DNA of 64,000 bases from Halomonas faecis (GTDB lineage: Bacteria > Pseudomonadota > Gammaproteobacteria > Pseudomonadales > Halomonadaceae), in NCBI RefSeq assembly GCF_010993975.1, contig NZ_JAACZO010000022.1, positions 248,001 to 312,000 on the forward strand, in the 5' to 3' direction. The position numbers were made by a program, and so were the translations under genes. Below, piece by piece: positions 53,701 to 60,142 of this stretch; position 1 is the first letter of the stretch; every line of letters begins with the position of its first letter. The notes beneath the pieces are model-generated. The model saw nothing but the letters and a program-made list of their open reading frames with translations. It had not been told where the DNA came from and did not search any database.

Positions 53701-54142
53701 ACTTGTCCTGAAGCCGCGACAGTTCGGCACGGGCCTCCTCGCGACGGGACTGCAGCTCCTCCAGAGAGAGCGACTCCAGTTCCTCTACCGTCTCATCCTG
53801 CGAACTTTGCTCCATGCTGCGCAGCTCCTGCTGCAGCCGCTGCAGTTCGTCGGGTGCCTCACGGACTCGCGTCTCCAACTGCTCGCGCTGTTCGCGCACT
53901 GCCTCAAGACGATCCAGGGCTTCCAGTGCCGCCTGCAGGGCATCGATGTCGGCCTGGGTCGCTTCGCTCGGCGTTTCGCCCTCTTCCGGCTCAAGTGACT
54001 CGAGGCGCGATGTCAGGGAGTCACGGGAGGGCAATTCCTGGGCCAGTACTCCGGTAGCGGGAACGAGCCCGGCAAGGACGACGAGCGACACTACGAGAAG
54101 CCACAACGAGGGCAAATGGCGTAAGATGAGACGAGCGTTCAA
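50741..54142 (-). CDS. Large mechanosensitive channel, MscK/KefA-like
   Basis: 1133 aa with a signal sequence (residues ~10-35), a long periplasmic coiled-coil region (~40-480), then about 10-11 membrane helices. The MscS core follows near residue 900-960: [32 protein letters not shown] is the pore-helix signature and first beta-domain segment. A C-terminal alpha/beta cytosolic part and a short Pro/Gly/Asp tail end the protein. Such giant channels release solutes on osmotic downshock, important for a halophile. Compared with E. coli MscK (1120 aa) the length and order match. The region upstream is shared with pldA. Confidence 0.92.
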   Translation of the reverse strand: [1133 protein letters not shown]

Positions 54143-54229
54143 ACAGGCAACCTCGAGCGGGGATCACGGCACTACGATTCTCGACCCGTTGAGCCGGAGA
54201 GGCAATCACCCTTCACCGCACTCGTACGG

Positions 54230-54257
54230 TTGACTTGACTCACCGGCATGTTAGAAC
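54230..54257 (+). promoter_or_regulatory. Candidate pldA promoter
   Basis: TTGACT and TAGAAC are 16 bases apart, with TGT before TAGAAC making an extended -10. It sits about 30 bases upstream of the pldA start, in the 143-base divergent region shared with the channel gene. Confidence 0.4.
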
Positions 54258-54285
54258 GACATTTTGCCGCACGGAGGCATATGCC

Positions 54286-55308
54286 ATGGCTCTCGCTCGT
54301 TCTTACACGCTTGCCGCCGTGATGCTCGTCGCGACCGCTGCCGTGCAAGCCGCTGAAACGCCCCTAGGGAACGAGCGGGCCGAGATCGAGGCCCGCATCG
54401 AAGCGCTCAATGCCGAGCTTGCCGAGCTGAACCGTCAGCTGGAGGCCTTGCCCGAGGAAAGCGTGGTTCCCGTGGATCTGGAGGAGCAGGCGGCTCGTGC
54501 AGAGGCCGCCCAGCGCCGTCAGCTCGAGGAAGAGTCGACACGCAATCCCCTGGCAATCACCGCCCACCGCCGTAACTACCTGCTGCCCTTCAGCTACAAC
54601 CGCAATCCGGATACCGACAACTTCGCTGCCGTAGCCAACGGCAGCGACCCCAATGATTTCGAGGTCAAGTACCAGTTCAGCGTCAAGGTGAACATCCTCG
54701 AAGATATCTTCGGCAACCAAGGCGACCTGCATTTCGCCTATACCCAACGCAGTTGGTGGCAGGCCTACAATGCCGATGCTTCATCGCCGTTTCGCGAAAC
54801 CAACTACGAACCGGAAATGTTCCTGTCGTTCGACAACGACTGGCGCTTTTTGGGCTGGACCAATGCCAACAACCGCATCGCCTTCAATCACCAGTCGAAC
54901 GGCCAATCGGGCGATCTATCGCGCAGTTGGAATCGCCTCTATCTGGAAAGCGTGTTCCTGCGCGGCGACTGGGCGATCAGCATCGCTCCGCACTGGCGAG
55001 TGCCCGAATCGACGGAAGATGACGACAACCCCGACATCCACCGCTACATGGGATATGGAGACATCACGGTGGCGCGCCGCTTCGCGGACGACGCCGAAGC
55101 CAGCTTGATGGTGCGCGGCAACCCCGAGGCCGGCAACATGGGGGCCCAGGCCGACTATTCATGGCCCCTGTTCGGCAACATCCGCGGCTATGTGCAGTAT
55201 TACCACGGGTATGGGGAGAGCCTCATCGACTACGACCAACGCAACCAGCGCCTGAGCCTCGGCTTCAGTCTCAACCCGCTGTTCTCGGGCAGCCGCTCGG
55301 TGCGGTGA
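54286..55308 (+). CDS. pldA: Outer-membrane phospholipase A
   Basis: About 340 aa. Signal peptide residues 1-23 (AATAAVQAAE). The catalytic triad matches the E. coli OMPLA spacing exactly: His202 and Ser204 in NHQSNGQSGD and Asn216 in SRSWNRLY. A 12-strand beta-barrel pattern fills the rest and the protein ends in a barrel-like strand. Unusual is a ~65-residue coiled-coil segment (residues 26-85) between signal peptide and barrel, absent from E. coli PldA (289 aa). OMPLA degrades phospholipids that leak into the outer leaflet, complementing the MlaA system encoded elsewhere in the window. Start ATG 54286 has GGAGG eight bases upstream. Confidence 0.92.
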   Translation: MALARSYTLAAVMLVATAAVQAAETPLGNERAEIEARIEALNAELAELNRQLEALPEESVVPVDLEEQAARAEAAQRRQLEEESTRNPLAITAHRRNYLLPFSYNRNPDTDNFAAVANGSDPNDFEVKYQFSVKVNILEDIFGNQGDLHFAYTQRSWWQAYNADASSPFRETNYEPEMFLSFDNDWRFLGWTNANNRIAFNHQSNGQSGDLSRSWNRLYLESVFLRGDWAISIAPHWRVPESTEDDDNPDIHRYMGYGDITVARRFADDAEASLMVRGNPEAGNMGAQADYSWPLFGNIRGYVQYYHGYGESLIDYDQRNQRLSLGFSLNPLFSGSRSVR

Positions 55309-55314
55309 GGTCGA

Positions 55315-55342
55315 TTGAACTCGTTATGGCGGCTGCTATGCT
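55315..55342 (+). promoter_or_regulatory. Promoter of the yqjD operon, sigma-S-like -10
   Basis: TTGAAC and TATGCT are 16 bases apart and TGC precedes TATGCT. CTATGCT resembles the sigma-S preferred CTATACT. E. coli yqjD is RpoS-controlled, so stationary-phase or osmotic induction is plausible. Confidence 0.5.
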
Positions 55343-55375
55343 GAGGACGTCATTCATCGTCACAGGAAGACTGTC

Positions 55376-55708
55376 ATGGCATCACGTACCCCCAACACCG
55401 ACGCGACCACCCAGCAGTTGAAGGACGATCTGCATCACCTCTCGCGTACCGTCGAGGAGCTGGTCAGCGCCACCGCCGACGATTCGCGCAGCAACATCAA
55501 GGAGTTGCGCGAGCGAGCCGAGAAACGTCTCAAGGATACTCGCGAGCGACTCGAAGCTCGTGGCGAGCGCTTTTACGGCGAGGCCCGCGATACCGTCACC
55601 CACCAGGCCGACGCCTGCGACCGTTACGTTCACGAAAATCCCTGGACCAGCATCGGCATCGGCGCTGCCGTGGGCATGGTCATCGGTATGCTGATCGGGC
55701 GGCGCTGA
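55376..55708 (+). CDS. yqjD: YqjD/ElaB-family ribosome- or membrane-anchoring protein
   Basis: 110 aa DUF883 protein: an amphipathic coiled coil (residues ~10-75) followed by the conserved YVHENPWTSIGIGAAVGMVIGMLIGRR tail-anchor. In E. coli YqjD/ElaB sit in the inner membrane in stationary phase and bind ribosomes through the N-terminus. ATG 55376 follows AGGA. The stop overlaps the next gene as TGATG, giving the usual yqjD-yqjE pair. Confidence 0.93.
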   Translation: MASRTPNTDATTQQLKDDLHHLSRTVEELVSATADDSRSNIKELRERAEKRLKDTRERLEARGERFYGEARDTVTHQADACDRYVHENPWTSIGIGAAVGMVIGMLIGRR

Positions 55709-56112
55709 TGGCAGCCAGCCAAGGACCGGCACAACGGCTGTTCGAAGCCGCCAAACGGCTGCTGGGCAGCCTCATCGCCGCCGGCGAGACGCGTCTGCGC
55801 CTCGCCGTCCTCGAACTCGAGGAAGAGCGAGCCCGTCTGGTCACCCTCCTGCTACTCATCGGGGCGAGTCTGGTCATGCTGCTACTCGGCTTGGCCGTAC
55901 TCGCCCTGCTGGTGGCGGTGATATTCTGGGACAGCCACCGCCTGGCGGCGATGGGCATCAGTGCCGGCGTGCTGCTGGGCGGCAGCCTGCTCCTGGCCCT
56001 GCTGGCACGCTACCAGGCTCGCCGCCACACATTGCTCAAAAGCACCTTGACCCAGCTCGCCACCGACCGAGAACTGGCGGAGAGACGCCGTGACGACACG
56101 CCTTCCCGCTGA
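55708..56112 (+). CDS. yqjE: YqjE-family membrane protein (phage holin-like DUF1469)
   Basis: 134 aa with two adjacent membrane helices (residues ~50-80 and ~85-110) and a basic C-terminal tail. The N-terminal amphipathic part AAKRLLGSLIAAGETRLRLAVLELEEER is typical of YqjE. The label holin reflects shape only; no lysis genes are nearby. It overlaps both neighbours in the yqjDEK-type operon. Confidence 0.9.
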   Translation: MAASQGPAQRLFEAAKRLLGSLIAAGETRLRLAVLELEEERARLVTLLLLIGASLVMLLLGLAVLALLVAVIFWDSHRLAAMGISAGVLLGGSLLLALLARYQARRHTLLKSTLTQLATDRELAERRRDDTPSR

Positions 56113-56413
56113 GGCCTCTTCCCGACACCCGACACCTGACCGTGCCGCACGCAAGGCCCAGCTCATCGCCACCATCGAGCAGCAGCGCATCGATATCCTG
56201 GTGGATGCCCATCGCTGGCGCGAGGCCAGCCGCCCTCTGGACGACGGCTGGCATCACCTGATGCGCTTCAAGACGGCCTTCATCGCGGCGGGTGGCGTGG
56301 CGCTGTACCAGGGAACCCGGCATCCGCACTCACTGATCCGGCTGGTACGCCGCGGGCTGGCGGGCGTGCTGCTGGTCAACCGCGCACGACGCCTGCTTCG
56401 ACTCGTACGCTGA
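56090..56413 (+). CDS. YqjK-like small protein
   Basis: 107 aa, starting at GTG 56090 (GGAGAG five bases upstream) and overlapping yqjE by 23 bases. The first half is charged (RAARKAQLIATIEQQRIDIL); the second half holds one short hydrophobic stretch (FKTAFIAAGGVALYQG) and a basic end. Position and layout match E. coli yqjK, the third gene of the yqjDEK set; sequence identity is low by eye. Confidence 0.75.
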   Translation: MTTRLPAEASSRHPTPDRAARKAQLIATIEQQRIDILVDAHRWREASRPLDDGWHHLMRFKTAFIAAGGVALYQGTRHPHSLIRLVRRGLAGVLLVNRARRLLRLVR

Positions 56414-56431
56414 TCATCCAGGAGGCCGCCC

Positions 56432-56887
56432 ATGCCGCTTGCCATCGCGCTGCACCTGACCGCTGCCGTCATCTGGGTGGGCGGCATGTTCCTGGCCTGG
56501 ATGATCCTGCGACCGGTCGCGGCCGGGCTGCTCGCCCCGCCCGAGCGTCTGGCGCTGTGGTCACGCGTTTTCCAGCGCTTCTTCCCCTGGGTATGGGCGG
56601 CGGTGGCCGTGCTGTTCGGCACTGGACTGTGGATGCTGTTCGCCGTATTCGGCGGCATGGCGAGGGCAGGCTGGCACATCCATCTGATGCTCGCCATCGG
56701 CGTGGTGATGACGATGATCTTCGCTTACATCTGGTTCGTACCCTACCCACGCCTGCTTGCCACGGTGCAAGCCGAAGCCTGGCCGGAGGGCGGCAACCAT
56801 CTGAGCCGCATCCGTCGGCTGATCGGCACCAACCTGATATTGGGACTGGCGACCGTGGTGATCGCCAGCGCCGGCCGCTACCTCTGA
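56432..56887 (+). CDS. CopD-family integral membrane protein
   Basis: 151 aa with four membrane helices. LHLTAAVIWVGGMFLAWMILRP is the CopD-type start with His8; His residues also occur in the third helix (GWHIHLMLAIG). Such small CopD-like proteins are linked to copper or heme handling but their role is mostly untested. AGGAGG lies six bases upstream of ATG 56432, and the gene is 18 bases after the YqjK-like gene, so it belongs to that operon. Confidence 0.85.
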   Translation: MPLAIALHLTAAVIWVGGMFLAWMILRPVAAGLLAPPERLALWSRVFQRFFPWVWAAVAVLFGTGLWMLFAVFGGMARAGWHIHLMLAIGVVMTMIFAYIWFVPYPRLLATVQAEAWPEGGNHLSRIRRLIGTNLILGLATVVIASAGRYL

Positions 56888-56915
56888 GTGGGACTTACAC
56901 ACGACGGCGCTCGGT

Positions 56916-57569
56916 CTACAGCATCGCTGAGGTCGGCGTTCGCGCCTTGTGGAAAGGCATAGGCACCCACTTCATGCAACGCTCGCCATGGGCCAGCCGC
57001 TTCGCCACGAACCGCCGCGTGCGGCGCTGGCCTTCGCTATCGTCGTTGGCCCACACGCCGAGGGTGGCTAGAAACAGGCCGGTCAGCGCCACTTCCTCGG
57101 CCTGGGCACGGCGGGTACCGTAGCGTGCCTCGAGCCGTGCCGCTTCGCGCAGCCACTGCACGGTGCGCGACAGGTCGAATGGCAGAGGTAACCAGGTGTG
57201 GATGTGTGGTAGGTGAGCCTTGGTGCGCAGCATTTCCAACGTGACGCGACGATGTGCGGCGAAGGTATCGAACCACGCCATCAGGCAGTGCTCGATGCGC
57301 ACGCGTTCGGGCCAGTCGGCGAAGGTATCCGGTTTCTCGGCGAGCATCGCCCGCCAGCCACGCTGAAACCAGGCATTCGCCACGGCATCCAGGTCGCGGA
57401 AAGTTTCTAGCACCACCGACATCGGCAACTCGAGCGCCTGGGCGACCTCGGTCAGGCGCACTGCCTGCCAACCCTGGGTTGTGGCCTGGTGCACTGCCTC
57501 GTCGACGATCCTCTCGGCCAGGGATGCCGCCTCGGCACTCGACGCCCGATCAACGGCGATCATGGTCAT
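56916..57569 (-). CDS. TetR-family transcriptional regulator
   Basis: 217 aa from ATG 57569. The N-terminal helix-turn-helix (residues ~18-60) reads GWQAVRLTEVAQALELPMSVVLETFRDLDAV, as in TetR proteins. The helical ligand/dimer domain includes FDTFAAHRRVTLEMLRTKAHLPHIHTWLPLP, similar to COQ9/TetR C-terminal parts. Target unknown; the upstream flavoprotein gene (64 bases away) is on the same strand and the RND pump genes lie just beyond. The gap to the convergent CopD-like gene is 28 bases. Confidence 0.8.
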   Translation of the reverse strand: MTMIAVDRASSAEAASLAERIVDEAVHQATTQGWQAVRLTEVAQALELPMSVVLETFRDLDAVANAWFQRGWRAMLAEKPDTFADWPERVRIEHCLMAWFDTFAAHRRVTLEMLRTKAHLPHIHTWLPLPFDLSRTVQWLREAARLEARYGTRRAQAEEVALTGLFLATLGVWANDDSEGQRRTRRFVAKRLAHGERCMKWVPMPFHKARTPTSAML

Positions 57570-57633
57570 GGCTTGGTTCTCCCTCGCGTGTGACTCTTCC
57601 TGATGAAGAGCATAGACCAGAGAGCTGGCCCAG

Positions 57634-58818
57634 CTACACGGCATTACCGCAAGCCACCCCACTGGCCCATGCCCACTGGAAGTTGTGGCCGCCCAGTTCG
57701 CCGGTGACGTCCAGCACCTCGCCGATGAAGCGCAGCTGTGGCAGTCCATTGACGGCAAAGGTTTTCGACGATAGCTCGCGGGTATCGATCCCGCCCAGGG
57801 TCACTTCCGCGGTACGCCAGCCCTCGGTACCGGCCGGCTTGATGCGCCAATCGCTCAGCGCCGCAGCCCAGCTCTGCAGGCGGGCATTGCCGTAATCGGC
57901 CAGGGCGCCGTCGTCGTCGTGCCATTCGACCAGCGCCTGCGCCAGGCGCTTGGGAAGCCACTCACCCAGCCAGGAGGAGAGACGACGCCGGGGCATTTCA
58001 CGCCGCGCCCGGCACAGCGCGTCGAAGACCGCCTCGCCGGGCAGCAGGTCGATGGCCAGGGTGTCACCCGGCTGCCAATGACTGGATATCTGCAGCATTG
58101 CCGGACCGGACAAGCCGCGATGGGTGAACAGCAGCGGTTCGCGATAGTGACCCTCGCGACAGCTGACGGCCACCTCGCAGCTGACGCCGGCCAGCGAGGC
58201 GACTCGCTCTTTCCAGGGCGAGGAGAGGGTGAACGGCACCAGCGCCGGGCGGGTCTCGGTCACCGGAAGGCCGAACTGCCGGGCAAGATCGTAACCGAAG
58301 CCGGAGGCGCCCAGCGTGGGGATGGAGAGTCCCCCGGTGGCCACCACCACGGCCCCGGCCTGGATCCTGCCCAGCGAAGTGACCAGGCGCATGCCATCGC
58401 CGAGGGGTTCCACTGCTTCGACGGCGGTCTTCAAGCGCACCTGGACGCCGGCCCAATTGCACTCGGTGAGCAGCAACCCCAGCAGTTCCTTGGCGGAGTG
58501 GGCGCAGAAGAGCTGTCCCGGGGCTTTCTCTACGTGCTCCACTCCATGACGCTCCACCAGCTCGACGAAGTGCTCGGGGCGATAGCGCTTCAACGCCGAG
58601 ATGCAAAAATGTGGGTTGTCGGAGAAGAAGTTGGCCGGCGTGCACGCGAGGTTGGTGAAATTGCACCGACCGCCGCCGGACATCAGAATCTTCTTGCCCG
58701 CCTTGTTGGCATGATCCACGACCAATACCCGCCGCCCGGCATGGCCGGCCGTGAGCGCACACATCAGCCCTGCCGCTCCGGCACCAATGATCACCACGTC
58801 ATACGTCACGCAGCCCAT
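57634..58818 (-). CDS. YhiN/HI0933-family flavoprotein
   Basis: About 394 aa, BaiN-like oxidoreductase. Dinucleotide-binding VIIGAGAAGLMCALTAG at the N-terminus, KKILMSGGGRCNFTN (family signature, residues ~45-60), a central beta domain with THRGLSGPAMLQIS, and the C-terminal FIGEVLDVTGELGGHNFQWAWASG are all present. FAD and possibly NAD are the expected cofactors; the physiological substrate is not settled. ATG 58818 has an SD too close; GTG 58809 with GGGGA eight bases upstream is a good alternative and gives the family-like N-terminus TYDVVIIG. Confidence 0.9.
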   Translation of the reverse strand: MGCVTYDVVIIGAGAAGLMCALTAGHAGRRVLVVDHANKAGKKILMSGGGRCNFTNLACTPANFFSDNPHFCISALKRYRPEHFVELVERHGVEHVEKAPGQLFCAHSAKELLGLLLTECNWAGVQVRLKTAVEAVEPLGDGMRLVTSLGRIQAGAVVVATGGLSIPTLGASGFGYDLARQFGLPVTETRPALVPFTLSSPWKERVASLAGVSCEVAVSCREGHYREPLLFTHRGLSGPAMLQISSHWQPGDTLAIDLLPGEAVFDALCRARREMPRRRLSSWLGEWLPKRLAQALVEWHDDDGALADYGNARLQSWAAALSDWRIKPAGTEGWRTAEVTLGGIDTRELSSKTFAVNGLPQLRFIGEVLDVTGELGGHNFQWAWASGVACGNAV

Positions 58819-58894
58819 CCCCGCTGTGTCTGAAAGGCGCGCATTGTAGCAGCCCAGCATGGGGAAGCGCGCCGACAGGAAACTGGCCATATAT

Positions 58895-58909
58895 GTACAA
58901 AAGTTGTAC
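58895..58909. promoter_or_regulatory. Inverted repeat between flavoprotein and RND pump genes
   Basis: GTACAA-AAG-TTGTAC is a perfect 15-bp palindrome in the 211-base divergent region. A second small palindrome ACAA-C-TTGT follows at 58925-58933. TATATG on the minus strand just left of the repeat may be a -10 for the flavoprotein gene. This is a reasonable operator for a TetR-type repressor of the efflux pair. Confidence 0.45.
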
Positions 58910-59029
58910 GTTGAAATGGCTAGGACAACTTGTGCATTCTTGTCACACTTCTCCACGGCATAACCGTTAGGCTGTGAAGATTCCCGACGGACCGGCCATC
59001 AACCATCGCACACCGACGACATCGCACCC

Positions 59030-60142
59030 ATGCCACCCGTACTTCACTCTGTGCTACTACGCTGCGCGTTCGGCCTGCTCATGCTGGCCTGTTCCGCTCC
59101 CCTCTTGGCGCAACAGCCCACCGCAGTGATCGCCGCTCGGGCTTCACTGATGCCCTGGTCCGACCCGCTGTCGTCGCTGGGCACCTTACGCGCCGATGAA
59201 AGCGTGACCCTCTCCGCCACGGTGACCGAAACCGTGCGCGAGCTGAATTTTCAGGATGGTCAGGCTGTGGTGGCCGACCGGCTGCTGGTGCGACTGGCCG
59301 ACGACGAAGCCCAGGCCAACCTGCGTGCCGCCGAGGCGCAGCGTGACGAAAGGCGCAATGCCGTGAATCGCCTTTCTCAACTGCAGGACCGCAACCTTGC
59401 GCCACGCGCCGATGTGGAGGACGCCCGGGCACGATTGCGCCAGATCGAAGCGGAAATACAGGCGCTCGAGGCCCAGCTCGCCGACTACCGCATTCATGCC
59501 CCCTTCGACGGCGTAGTGGGCTTTCGCAACGTCAGCGTGGGTACCCTGGTCACCCCTGGCACGGAACTGGTGACCCTGGACAAGTTGGACGTCATGAAAC
59601 TCGACTTCACGCTGCCCGAGATCGCCCTGGGCCAGATCGCCCCCGGCCTGCCGTTGACGGCCACCAGCGCGGCCTATCCGGACACCATCTTCGAAGGCGA
59701 GATCGCCAGCATCGGCACCCGGGTCGACCCGACCAGCCGCAGCGTCACGGTGCGGGCCGAGCTGGACAACCCGGCGCTACGGCTGCGCCCCGGCATGCTC
59801 ATGAACGTCGAGGTGCTGCGCGAGCCCCGCGAAGCGCTGGTGATTCCCGAATCGGCACTGATCCCGGAGGGTCGCCGCCAATACGTCCTGGTTCTCGACG
59901 AGGCCGACCAGTACCGCGTGGCCCGCCGCGAGATCGCCATCGGCGCTCGCCGCGAGGGCGAGGTGGAAGTTCTCGACGGGCTGAGCGCAGACGACCTGGT
60001 GGTGGCTCACGGCACTGAGCGAGTCCGCGACGGACAGCCGGCCCGGCTGCTGGGCATCCTCGACGACGACACCAGCGTGCCGGAGCTGCTTCGCCAAGAC
60101 CGCGAGCGCGATGCCATCAACGACGAGGAGGTGGGCGGCTGA
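59030..60142 (+). CDS. RND efflux periplasmic adaptor
   Basis: 370 aa membrane-fusion protein. Signal/anchor residues 1-28 (LLMLACSAPLLAQ, possibly lipidated at the LLMLAC cysteine), then a lipoyl/hairpin region (VTETVRELNFQDGQAVVADRLLVRL ... IHAPFDGVVGFRNVSVGTLVTPG), a short coiled-coil hairpin (~100-150), and a beta-barrel with GEIASIGTRVDPTSRSVTVRAEL. It links the inner-membrane pump to an outer-membrane channel. The stop overlaps the pump gene (TGATG). No outer-membrane factor gene is in the window. Confidence 0.93.
   Translation: MPPVLHSVLLRCAFGLLMLACSAPLLAQQPTAVIAARASLMPWSDPLSSLGTLRADESVTLSATVTETVRELNFQDGQAVVADRLLVRLADDEAQANLRAAEAQRDERRNAVNRLSQLQDRNLAPRADVEDARARLRQIEAEIQALEAQLADYRIHAPFDGVVGFRNVSVGTLVTPGTELVTLDKLDVMKLDFTLPEIALGQIAPGLPLTATSAAYPDTIFEGEIASIGTRVDPTSRSVTVRAELDNPALRLRPGMLMNVEVLREPREALVIPESALIPEGRRQYVLVLDEADQYRVARREIAIGARREGEVEVLDGLSADDLVVAHGTERVRDGQPARLLGILDDDTSVPELLRQDRERDAINDEEVGG

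Noticed and set aside
55376..56413. Prophage remnant because of a holin-like gene
   Set aside because: The gene is the chromosomal yqjE of the yqjDE pair; no phage structural, integrase or lysis genes and no att-like repeats are visible.
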